Origin: Phycisphaerales bacterium
Lineage (GTDB): Bacteria > Planctomycetota > Phycisphaerae > Phycisphaerales > SM1A02
Length of the DNA: 38,587 bases
Assembly (NCBI GenBank): GCA_022447165.1
Contig: JAKVBR010000002.1
Location: 1 to 38,587, forward strand
Direction of reading: 5' to 3'
Of this stretch, positions 16,819 to 23,646 are shown piece by piece. The notes below the pieces were generated by a model, which was not told where the DNA came from, did no database searches, and saw nothing but the letters and a program-made list of their open reading frames with translations. Positions within the stretch are counted from its first letter, which is position 1, and each line of letters begins with the position of its first letter. Made by a program: the position numbers and the translations under genes.

Positions 16819-17429
16819 TTTCGCAATCGTACTACGCGGCACGGTGGAAGATTACACCAAACAGGATTTTCACCACCCTGAAACTCGCGCATTCTCGCGT
16901 TAATGTCTGCAGTCCGTTCCTCAGTTGCCTTGCGCAACGTAGGGGTGCCGAACACTGCCTTGATGGTTCGCATTCCAAGATATTCAAAGTATACGAGTTC
17001 GCTACCTTCTTTGAGTAGCGCGAGCATCGTTTGGAAGAGTTCTTCGACAAGTTCCACAGGGAAGTTGTTAAATGGTAAGCCACAAATGATGGTATCAAAC
17101 TCGCCCTCAAGTTCCGCTTCTTGAAGGAGTTCATTGTGGAGTTTGATGATGATCTCTGGATTGTTTTCGCTAAATGAAGCGAGCATGTTCGTTTCAATGT
17201 CCTCGCAGAACGTTTCATTCATTTCAACGATATGGAATTCATCGCCACTTTGTAGCGTTTTCAAAATCGCTTTGGTAAACGAGCCAGTCCCACAACCGAC
17301 CTCAAGGATTCGTTTTTGCTCGCCATGCTGTATTGAAGCGACCATCTCACCCGCAAGAAAACGCGATGAAGGTGCGATTGCACCCGTCGCGTGATAATTC
17401 TTGATTGCCTGAGAGACGAAGCGAATCAC
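16815..17429 (-). CDS. SAM-dependent methyltransferase (phospholipid N-methyltransferase-like)
   Basis: A 204-residue class I methyltransferase. The SAM-binding motif I is ILEVGCGTGSFTKAIL (about residues 41-56), with a motif II acidic residue in FHIVEMNETFCEDIE and a motif IV-like segment IICGLPFNNFP. The overall pattern (N-terminal AIKNYHATGAIAPSSRFLAGEM; late YFEYLGMRTIKAVF) resembles PmtA-type phospholipid N-methyltransferases and the related rRNA adenine dimethylase fold. It uses GTG at 17429, overlapping the rplT stop (GTGA), so translation is coupled to ribosomal protein L20. Lipid methylation is the best family guess; its location with rplT leaves an rRNA or r-protein target open. Confidence 0.8.
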   Translation of the reverse strand: MIRFVSQAIKNYHATGAIAPSSRFLAGEMVASIQHGEQKRILEVGCGTGSFTKAILKTLQSGDEFHIVEMNETFCEDIETNMLASFSENNPEIIIKLHNELLQEAELEGEFDTIICGLPFNNFPVELVEELFQTMLALLKEGSELVYFEYLGMRTIKAVFGTPTLRKATEERTADINARMREFQGGENPVWCNLPPCRVVRLRK

Positions 17430-17797
17430 TTGCTTGCTTGAGCGGTTGTTTTCTCTTCAGCAAGGGTGACAAGTTTGTCGAATGCTTGAGGATCTTCAAT
17501 CGCCATTTGGCTGAGCATTTTTCGGTTCAGCAAAATGCCTGCGTTCTTCAGACCATTCATGAAACGGCTGTAACGCGTGCCACGCATTCTGCATGCAGCA
17601 GTAATCCGCGTAATCCAAATTCGCCTAAAGTCACGGCGGCGAGCACGGCGGTCACGGTATGCATATTGACCAGCGCGTGTGAGCGCGACTTTTGCTTGTT
17701 GTTTATGTCTACTTTTTGTTCCCCAGTAACCGCGAGCTTCGCGGAGGATTCTTTTTCGTGCTTTGTTTCTAGCAGCACCTTTTCTTACGCGTGGCAT
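17426..17797 (-). CDS. rplT: 50S ribosomal protein L20
   Basis: A 123-residue protein with the L20 signatures MPRVRKGAARNKARKRIL, ARGYWGTKSRHKQQAKVAL and RRRDFRRIWITRITAACR. L20 binds 23S rRNA and is needed early in 50S assembly. In many bacteria it represses the infC-rpmI-rplT operon; here infC is not upstream of rpmI. The C-terminal ~20 residues (EEKTTAQASK) extend past the usual end. The stop overlaps the GTG of the methyltransferase. Confidence 0.97.
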   Translation of the reverse strand: MPRVRKGAARNKARKRILREARGYWGTKSRHKQQAKVALTRAGQYAYRDRRARRRDFRRIWITRITAACRMRGTRYSRFMNGLKNAGILLNRKMLSQMAIEDPQAFDKLVTLAEEKTTAQASK

Positions 17798-17877
17798 GTG
17801 TTGCCTCCTTTGTCATCTGGTCGGGGGTTATGCTGAGTGCTTAACGCTTCAACCCGCCAAATAGTCGTGTTCTCAAA

Positions 17878-18087
17878 TTAGTTTGATGTCAATCGTTCGT
17901 TTAACATTGCACCAATGCGTTTAATGTCTGCCTTACCAACATAGTTGGGCTCTCTATATGAACGCATGAGTTTGCCTGATTTGTGGCTGCGGAGGTGACC
18001 GCCAAATGCACGGCGAACCTTCACCTTGCCTTTCGCAGTAATGCGAATTCGTTTGAGCAGGCCTTTATGTGATTTCAACTTTGACAT
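17878..18087 (-). CDS. rpmI: 50S ribosomal protein L35
   Basis: A 69-residue protein starting MSKLKSHKGLLKRIRITAKGK, with the L35 features RRAFGGHLRSHKSGK and the C-terminal ADIKRIGAMLNERL. The start at 18087 has GGAG about 9 nt upstream; an in-frame ATG 20 codons earlier is rejected because L35 begins at this Met. It is 80 bp upstream of rplT in the usual order. Confidence 0.96.
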   Translation of the reverse strand: MSKLKSHKGLLKRIRITAKGKVKVRRAFGGHLRSHKSGKLMRSYREPNYVGKADIKRIGAMLNERLTSN

Positions 18088-18112
18088 ACAAAATCTCCAA
18101 TTCGAGCCACGT

Positions 18113-18118
18113 AGTGTA
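18113..18118 (-). promoter_or_regulatory. putative -10 box for the rpmI-rplT operon
   Basis: On the minus strand TACACT (18113-18118) lies 26 bp before the rpmI start. TTCACA/TTTCAC is 15-16 bp further upstream as a weak -35. The same TACACT -10 is seen before the ANTAR gene. Confidence 0.4.
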
Positions 18119-18188
18119 GCAGAATTCGCCAATTGTGAAAACTGCATCTTCTAGTAACTATGACGTAGACAATGCGTACTTTCGGGGG

Positions 18189-19070
18189 TTAATGGGTCAA
18201 AAAGATGTCGATGGAGCGGTTTTGGCCGTCAAGAATCCAGATTCGGTCTTCGCCGATGATAGGTGGACCTTGGCGAGTTGAGCCATCGTCTTGGAGTTGA
18301 TTTTGTCCAAGTGAACCGTGATTTTGGGATGGCGTGAGTGGGTCGCACTGCTCACCCTCAATGAGTTTGTTCAGAATTGGGTTTCGATCACTCAAAAGGA
18401 TGATGACGCGCCCGCGCTTCTGGAGGTTATCCCAAAGTTCTTTGGATTGTGTTTGGTAACTAAACCCACTCTCTTCGCCCCCATGGCCTGGGCAATTGAG
18501 ATGGTTTTGGTCGCAGTATCCGAGATTGACGAGTGCATCTTCGTCTGTTCGGTGTGGCATGAATCCGCTAAACATCGATGCAAGATTGTCTGCTTCTTCG
18601 GTTGGCATGGCGCCGTTGTGGTCTTGCGCGAAGTTAAAGAGCCCCTGCCCGACCATCGCCATGTTTTGAGCGCACTGATTACTGATTGAGCGAGCTCTTG
18701 CGTTTCGACCAACCATGATAAAGACAGACGCCACAATCAAAAGGACTGCGGCGACGCTGACAAAATCTGGAATGCGGATTCTAAACCCGCCAGTTAATGG
18801 TTCAATGTCATTGGTTGTAATGGACATGCGTTCTGCTTGCTTTGTGTCATATTGATTGATGCGTGCAAGCGTTGCGTCAATAAGTGTGTCTGAGGCATCT
18901 TCAACTGGGTATGCGTTTAACAGTCCAAGCGTTTGCAACACTGATGTTGCGCGTTGTTGTTCTTCGTCTGTGAGTTCACCTAGTGCTTCGAGATCAAAAC
19001 CAGCATCAGACAGTCGGTCGACCATCAATGCATCTTCTTCTGAAAGTCCTAAGTGTTCAAACTCTGTCAT
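18189..19070 (-). CDS. putative anti-sigma/sensor membrane protein with pseudopilin-like H-X9-DG domain
   Basis: A 293-residue protein with an acidic cytoplasmic N-terminal part (about 1-105), a single transmembrane helix (about 108-125, FVSVAAVLLIVASVFIMVG) and an extracytoplasmic domain. That domain starts like a type IV pseudopilin tail (NQCAQNMAMVGQGLFNFAQD) and later has NHGSLGQNQLQDDGS, a variant of the H-X9-DG motif common in planctomycete DUF1559-type proteins. It contains three cysteines spaced like metal or disulfide ligands (CDQNHLNC). The start at 19070 is two bases after the ECF sigma stop; the longer ORF (19100) would overlap the sigma gene. Position and topology suggest an anti-sigma factor that senses a periplasmic signal. 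No zinc-binding anti-sigma motif is visible, so the role is inferred. Confidence 0.65.
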   Translation of the reverse strand: MTEFEHLGLSEEDALMVDRLSDAGFDLEALGELTDEEQQRATSVLQTLGLLNAYPVEDASDTLIDATLARINQYDTKQAERMSITTNDIEPLTGGFRIRIPDFVSVAAVLLIVASVFIMVGRNARARSISNQCAQNMAMVGQGLFNFAQDHNGAMPTEEADNLASMFSGFMPHRTDEDALVNLGYCDQNHLNCPGHGGEESGFSYQTQSKELWDNLQKRGRVIILLSDRNPILNKLIEGEQCDPLTPSQNHGSLGQNQLQDDGSTRQGPPIIGEDRIWILDGQNRSIDIFLTH

Positions 19071-19072
19071 CG

Positions 19073-19678
19073 TTACTGCTCTTCCTGTGAACTTTGCCAC
19101 GCATTTCGAAATGCTGCTACTGCAGCATGCAACCGACTTTTAACTGTGCCAAGTGGAATTTCAAGAGAATCTGAAATTTGAACGTAACTCATTTGTTGGA
19201 AGTAATTCAACAACAGAATCTCCCGCAAATGAGTTGGGAGTTCATCGACAGCTTTGCGTACATCATTGATTTGCTCGCTGTTGAGTAGTTCTGCATCTGG
19301 CAACTCCGTATCGCTTTCCATTAAATCTACGAAGCGTGCTGTTTCACCTTCGCCTCCACCAATTTCCTGCGACAGTGACATCACTGTTCGCTTGGAGTGT
19401 TTACGATGCCAGTCCCGCCCTTTGTTCGCTGCAATTGTAAATAACCACGGTTTAAATCGTCTTTTTGGGTCAAAAGTTGCCCCAGAGATGTGAATTTGGA
19501 GAAAAGTTTCCTGAAAAACGTCTTCAGCGGCTGCTTTTGATCCTACAAACCGGATGAGGAAATGGAGCAGTTCGTTCTTGTAGCGGTCCATCAATTCTGG
19601 ATATGCGCTGCCATCACCATCTAAATGAGCCACCAATAGTTCTTCATCTGTACGAATTTCGGCTTCTTGACCACTCAT
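19073..19678 (-). CDS. ECF-type RNA polymerase sigma factor
   Basis: A 201-residue group 4 sigma factor. Region 2 spans about 25-95: YPELMDRYKNELLHFLIRFV, the core-binding AAEDVFQETFLQI, and the -10-reading RFKPWLFTIAANKGRDWHRK. Region 4 (about 140-195) has LPTHLREILLLNYFQQMSY and the helix-turn-helix EIPLGTVKSRLHAAV. It is followed by a predicted membrane partner gene two bases downstream, the usual sigma/anti-sigma order. It is divergent from the thioredoxin-like lipoprotein gene, whose start is only ~27 bp away, so the two may share a control region. Confidence 0.92.
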   Translation of the reverse strand: MSGQEAEIRTDEELLVAHLDGDGSAYPELMDRYKNELLHFLIRFVGSKAAAEDVFQETFLQIHISGATFDPKRRFKPWLFTIAANKGRDWHRKHSKRTVMSLSQEIGGGEGETARFVDLMESDTELPDAELLNSEQINDVRKAVDELPTHLREILLLNYFQQMSYVQISDSLEIPLGTVKSRLHAAVAAFRNAWQSSQEEQ

Positions 19679-19704
19679 TGTCTTTACAGACTACGCTATA
19701 TAGG

Positions 19705-20058
19705 ATGCGCCCGCAATCGCTACCTCTTATACTTCCCCTCTTTCTCATGAGTTGTCATTCACCGATTCAATCAAATGAACAAGTACAGTTCTTGTATTTT
19801 GATGGTTGCCCGAATACGCCATTACTGTATGAGCGACTGGTCGAAGCATGCCCAGATGTGCACATCGAACGCATTGATTTAACGACGCTTAGCGATGGCG
19901 ATCCACTGCTTGGATGGGGCGCGCCTACAATTCTTGTTCATGGCAAGGATTTGTGCGGTCTAGAACCAAGCCCTTCAAAGTCAATTTCATGCAGAAACTG
20001 GTCACACGGTCTACCAAGTGTCAGCGACATCAAAAAGAAAGTGAGCGTGATTAAGTGA
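19705..20058 (+). CDS. putative lipoprotein with thioredoxin-like fold
   Basis: A 117-residue protein. The start at 19705 gives a lipoprotein signal (LPLILPLFLMSC, lipid-accepting Cys17). The mature part has strand-Cys pattern FLYFDGCPNTPLLYERL, then VHIERIDL and LLGWGAPTILVHGKDLCG, which fits a small thioredoxin/glutaredoxin-like fold (the cis-Pro would be in GAPTILV). The usual CxxC is reduced to CPNT. It could be a redox or metal-binding lipoprotein, but I do not recognise a named family. The last codons overlap the start of the M50 protease gene (GTGA), so the pair is co-translated. The longer ORF (from 19603) is rejected because it overlaps the sigma start and hides the signal peptide. 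Confidence 0.6.
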   Translation: MRPQSLPLILPLFLMSCHSPIQSNEQVQFLYFDGCPNTPLLYERLVEACPDVHIERIDLTTLSDGDPLLGWGAPTILVHGKDLCGLEPSPSKSISCRNWSHGLPSVSDIKKKVSVIK

Positions 20059-20708
20059 CCGGATGGTGGGTGCACGAGTTATGGCAAAACGGTCAAGGGA
20101 CTGAACTTGTTTCGTGGATTTTCTGGGTGATTGCGGCAATCACACTTCACGAACTCGCACACGGTTGGGCTGCCATCTATGAAGGCGATGACACGCCGAT
20201 TACTACTGGACACATGACTGCAAACCCGATTGTGCACATGGGTGTACCATCGATTGTCGTCTTTTTGTTACTTGGCATTGCGTGGGGGCTCATGCCAATT
20301 AATCCGTACCGATTTCGACATGGCAAATGGGGACGCATTCTTGTTGCGGCTGCTGGACCAGTGATGAACTTAGTGCTTGCGTTCATCACGCTGACCATTC
20401 TTGCGTTTGTCATTGATTTGGAAGGCGAACAAACAGATCTCACTATTTTTCTCTTTACGGGCGGGTTTTTAAACCTCGTGCTCTTTGCATTTAATCTGCT
20501 ACCGATTCCGCCCTTAGACGGCTCAGTGATTCTTTCAAACTTGTCGACGACTGTTGCGAGGTGGTATAGCCATCCACAAGCGGGCATCGCAGGGCTCTTG
20601 TTTTTGCTCTTCCTTATTTGGACAAATGCGGCTTCTTTTGCCTTTATGTTCGCTCATCAGGTCGCAGGAGCATATGTAGGAATCTTGTATACGCTGTTTT
20701 CATCGTAG
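20055..20708 (+). CDS. site-2 protease family (M50) membrane metalloprotease
   Basis: A 217-residue polytopic membrane protein with a GTG start overlapping the upstream stop. It has the zinc-binding HExxH as LHELAHGWAA in a first hydrophobic helix, the M50 conserved GHMTANPIVHMG, and the third ligand region as NLLPIPPLDGS. Four to six hydrophobic helices surround these. Members cleave transmembrane substrates; short forms like this lack PDZ domains (SpoIVFB/Rip3-like class). The adjacent ECF sigma/anti-sigma operon makes regulated intramembrane proteolysis of the anti-sigma an attractive idea, but other substrates are as likely. Confidence 0.85.
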   Translation: MTGWWVHELWQNGQGTELVSWIFWVIAAITLHELAHGWAAIYEGDDTPITTGHMTANPIVHMGVPSIVVFLLLGIAWGLMPINPYRFRHGKWGRILVAAAGPVMNLVLAFITLTILAFVIDLEGEQTDLTIFLFTGGFLNLVLFAFNLLPIPPLDGSVILSNLSTTVARWYSHPQAGIAGLLFLLFLIWTNAASFAFMFAHQVAGAYVGILYTLFSS

Positions 20709-20711
20709 CAT

Positions 20712-20739
20712 TTGCCACGCAGGTCATTTTTGATACAAT
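20712..20739 (+). promoter_or_regulatory. putative sigma-70 promoter for rpsP-trmD-rplS
   Basis: TTGCCA (20712-20717) and TACAAT (20734-20739) are spaced 16 bp. The leader to rpsP would be about 118 nt and contains complementary stretches (for example GTTGA ... TCAAC at 20787-20802), possibly a ribosomal-protein autoregulatory leader, which I cannot define further. Confidence 0.55.
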
Positions 20740-20863
20740 ATTCCGTTCGCAAAGTCGCTTTGTGTAGCGTCTCCGCACGGCCCTTGTTGATGGTCTTCAA
20801 CGGCTCTACGGAACGCAGTGGCAAGAATAGCTACGAGCAAAGCCCAACAGAAGGAGTACAACG

Positions 20864-21130
20864 ATGGTTGTATTGCGATTAAAGAGAATGGGTCGACGTC
20901 ATCGACCGTTTTACCGACTAGGTGCAATGGACAAACGTTCACAACGAGACGGTCGAGTCATCGAAGAACTTGGTTGGTACGACCCAATCGCCCCAGAAGA
21001 TAAACAACTCAACTTGAAGCCAGACCGAATTGATTACTGGCTCAGTGTTGGCGCGCAGCCATCAAGGACTGTCGCAAGTTTGCTCAAACGAGCAGACATT
21101 GACCCAACCCCAGGGAAAAAACTCGGGTAA
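20864..21130 (+). CDS. rpsP: 30S ribosomal protein S16
   Basis: An 88-residue protein with the S16 pattern VVLRLKRMGRRHRPFYRLGAMD, the conserved IEELGWYDPIA and RIDYWLSVGAQPSRTVASLL. A clear AGGAG precedes the ATG. It is the first gene of rpsP-trmD-rplS. S16 stabilises the 16S rRNA 5' domain. Confidence 0.96.
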   Translation: MVVLRLKRMGRRHRPFYRLGAMDKRSQRDGRVIEELGWYDPIAPEDKQLNLKPDRIDYWLSVGAQPSRTVASLLKRADIDPTPGKKLG

Positions 21131-21162
21131 GGGCGCGACTTTCATAAGTCGCTAAAGGTCCT

Positions 21163-21879
21163 ATGATGCGGATCGACATTTTGACATTATTTCCAGAGAT
21201 GCTTGAAGCGACTTTGGATACGAGCATTGTCAAACGTGCACGAGATGCAGGGCATGTCGAAATCAACACCTTCGACATCAGAGATTGGGCCGAAAACAAA
21301 CACCGAAAGGTCGATGAAAGACCATTTGGTGGTGGACCAGGGATGGTCATGATGTGTCAACCACTCTACGACGCAGTCAAAGCGGTTGAACGACAATCAA
21401 ATATTCCAACTCAGCGTGTGCACTTTACCCCGCAAGGTGAACCGCTCACGCAAGAACGAGTTGAGCAACTTGCAAAGGAGAAACATTTACTTCTCATTGC
21501 AGGTCACTATGAGGGTATCGACGAGCGTGTCATTGAGATGCTTGAACCCCTCGAACTGAGTACAGGTGATTATGTACTCAGTGGTGGAGAACTCCCTGCA
21601 CTGCTTCTTGTTGACGCAGTTGTCAGACTTCTCCCTGGCGTTCTTGGTCATGCAGATTCTGCAGCCGAGGATTCCTTTTCACAGCGGGATGCAGACGGAA
21701 ACCGTGTGCTCGACTGCCCGCACTACACACGTCCTCGTGTTTGGAATGAAATGGAAGTGCCAGAAGTTTTGTTAAGCGGAGACCACGACGCTGTGGACGC
21801 TTGGCGACAAGAGCAATCAAGAAAACGCACAGCGTTGCGAAGACCTGACTTGCTCAAAACAGAGGAAGTTGACCCCTGA
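21163..21879 (+). CDS. trmD: tRNA (guanine-37-N1)-methyltransferase
   Basis: A 238-residue SPOUT-class enzyme: it begins MRIDILTLFPEMLEA, has FGGGPGMVMM, and the deep trefoil-knot SAM site in LIAGHYEGIDERVIEM and STGDYVLSGGELPALLLVDA. It methylates N1 of G37 in tRNAs reading CNN codons and so prevents +1 frameshifting. It lies 32 bp after rpsP. The usual rimM gene between rpsP and trmD is absent. The start may be either of two adjacent ATG codons (21163 or 21166). Confidence 0.96.
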   Translation: MMRIDILTLFPEMLEATLDTSIVKRARDAGHVEINTFDIRDWAENKHRKVDERPFGGGPGMVMMCQPLYDAVKAVERQSNIPTQRVHFTPQGEPLTQERVEQLAKEKHLLLIAGHYEGIDERVIEMLEPLELSTGDYVLSGGELPALLLVDAVVRLLPGVLGHADSAAEDSFSQRDADGNRVLDCPHYTRPRVWNEMEVPEVLLSGDHDAVDAWRQEQSRKRTALRRPDLLKTEEVDP

Positions 21880-21938
21880 GCAGATGCTCAAGTCACACCT
21901 GTTGCAACAGCACAGGACTACATGAAAAGGAGTACCAC

Positions 21939-22313
21939 ATGGGTACGCAACAACTCATTGAATCAGTAACACAAGGTCAACTTCGTGAAGAGGGCTTCTT
22001 CCCAGAATTCACGATTGGCGACACAATCAACGTGCACTACACAATTGTCGAAGGCGACAAAGAACGTGTGCAGGTTTTTCAAGGTGTATACATCAGCCGC
22101 AACAATCGCGGCGTCAACGAAACAATCACAGTTAGACGGATTGTTGCCAACGAAGGTGTAGAGCGGATTTTCCCACTTCACTCACCTCGTATTGCTAAAA
22201 TCGAAGTCGTTCGCCGTGGTGATGCACGTAGAGCGAAACTGTACTACTTGCGAGACAGAGTTGGTAAGTCACGTAGACTTCGTGATCAACGACGTGGACT
22301 TAAGAATGCGTAA
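21939..22313 (+). CDS. rplS: 50S ribosomal protein L19
   Basis: A 124-residue protein with the L19 features FTIGDTINVHYTIVEGDKER, QVFQGVYISRNNRGVNETITV and GVERIFPLHSPRI, ending in LYYLRDRVGKSRRL. AAGGAG is 8-9 nt before the ATG. L19 sits at the 30S-50S interface. It is the last gene of the operon before a strong terminator. Confidence 0.97.
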   Translation: MGTQQLIESVTQGQLREEGFFPEFTIGDTINVHYTIVEGDKERVQVFQGVYISRNNRGVNETITVRRIVANEGVERIFPLHSPRIAKIEVVRRGDARRAKLYYLRDRVGKSRRLRDQRRGLKNA

Positions 22314-22340
22314 GTTTCAGAACTAAAAAGTATAAAAAAG

Positions 22341-22375
22341 AAAAGAGCACTTCAAATGAAGTGCTCTTTTCTTTT
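22341..22375 (+). terminator. intrinsic terminator after rplS
   Basis: A 13-bp perfect stem (22341-22353 with 22358-22370, loop AAAT) is followed by CTTTT. An A-run precedes the stem, so it could also work for minus-strand transcription coming from the 22403 gene. Confidence 0.9.
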
Positions 22376-22402
22376 GTCAGGATGGATCAAAATACACTGA
22401 GA

Positions 22403-22660
22403 TTAGCCCGCCTTGCGGTAGGAATCTCGATCTCTGAAAAATGAGCTCGCTGCGGACTTCGGCTTGGCTTTCGCTTTACCATTATCTGCTAGCGGGCTAC
22501 CGATTTTGAACTGAGGTGAGAGTGGGGTCGTCCCCTCCGACGATCCCTGCCATGAGTTTTGCTGTGGCTTGCTTCGTTTTGCACGAGCAGCCTCAATGGA
22601 GCGAGCCATTGCTGCGAGCATAGGTCTTACGTGTTCAGATGCGTTGTGACTTTTATTCAT
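22403..22660 (-). CDS. small conserved-looking hypothetical protein (85 aa)
   Basis: Starts MNKSHNASEHVRPMLAAMAR at 22660 with GAGGT about 8 nt upstream. It has a basic amphipathic helix (residues ~10-30, rich in Ala/Arg) and a Ser/Pro/Lys-rich low-complexity rest (ADNGKAKAKPKSAASSFF). No known domain is visible. It lies downstream of the SWIM gene on the same strand (147-bp gap). The longer ORF from 22765 adds 35 residues without a better ribosome site. High positive charge suggests nucleic-acid binding, which is only an inference. Confidence 0.5.
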   Translation of the reverse strand: MNKSHNASEHVRPMLAAMARSIEAARAKRSKPQQNSWQGSSEGTTPLSPQFKIGSPLADNGKAKAKPKSAASSFFRDRDSYRKAG

Positions 22661-22806
22661 GGTGTGTACCTCATATGCCCACAGATGTGGGTAAAAAACT
22701 ATCGACAGCACAACAGGGCGACTTTTGCGGAAGTTGGAAAATTTTTGCGTCCAATAACGACACATGCCCTGTGCATGAGAGATAAGTCCCCCACTTCGAA
22801 ATTCTT

Positions 22807-23646
22807 TCAGGAATCTCGGCGTTGCTCGCGAGCAATCCGCGAAACTTCGTCGTAAATCGTCTCTAGTAGCCCAACCATAGGGAATTTTGCATCCATGGGA
22901 GAGATACCAAGACGGCGAAGTAGTGTGTGCGGCAAGTGAGGTGGCATCGGTGCTCTGTCTGCATCTTTAGGTGAATGAGGCATACGCCAGAAGTCCTCAA
23001 GACACGATTCAAAGGGTGCAAGTTCAGGCAGTTCGTCTTCGCGGATGCTACTGTGGGCTTTGGCTTGACCCTTTGCATCGAGCGTTCTTGCTTGACGCAG
23101 TTTCATCAGCAGGTCGTCTTTATCAGTTCCACGCATTTCAAAATAACGAAGCGGTGTGGCAAGCAAACGTTCAGCAGTGAGGAATAGCGCTGCTGCAGCA
23201 TGTTTGCACGGTTTTTTATCATTGCACGTACATGTCGATTCAATGTCACCGATAAATGGTGATTGCTTACATTCTCTAAGCATTGCTGCAAGTGTTGGCG
23301 GAATTCGCCCTGCGGACAAACGCGCTGCCATTCTGGCTTCAACCGCCATGAGTTTTGCAACCTTCATCCAACCATCTGAAGTGAGCACTGGCACTTTGAT
23401 GGTTAACTTAAATGGCTTTTCTTCGGTGCACTGCACACTCGCTGTGATTTCACCTTCGCTGAGTTTGAGCGTTCTGATTTGGCCATCCATTGCATATGTG
23501 AGCCCTGCAACCATTCGGTCTGGCGAAAAGTTTGCATCGATTGACTCAATCACCCATGACGCTGGTGCATGAAGCCGCAAATCTTCCATTGCGGTTTTAA
23601 GCTTCATGTTCGCTTTGCCCTTCTTTGGAGGAATCACTGGCTTCAT
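22807..23646 (-). CDS. SWIM zinc-finger protein
   Basis: A 279-residue protein. The SWIM motif CxCx(n)CxH is at about residues 140-155 (STCTCNDKKPCKHAAAALFL). The N-terminal part (about 15-130) is beta-rich and resembles the region upstream of SWIM in the bacterial YesJ/SWIM-associated proteins. The C-terminal ~100 residues are of unknown fold. Bacterial SWIM proteins are commonly encoded beside SNF2-family ATPases, and here the ATG overlaps the SNF2 stop (ATGA). They probably act together on DNA or protein-DNA complexes; the exact role is not established. Confidence 0.85.
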   Translation of the reverse strand: MKPVIPPKKGKANMKLKTAMEDLRLHAPASWVIESIDANFSPDRMVAGLTYAMDGQIRTLKLSEGEITASVQCTEEKPFKLTIKVPVLTSDGWMKVAKLMAVEARMAARLSAGRIPPTLAAMLRECKQSPFIGDIESTCTCNDKKPCKHAAAALFLTAERLLATPLRYFEMRGTDKDDLLMKLRQARTLDAKGQAKAHSSIREDELPELAPFESCLEDFWRMPHSPKDADRAPMPPHLPHTLLRRLGISPMDAKFPMVGLLETIYDEVSRIAREQRRDS

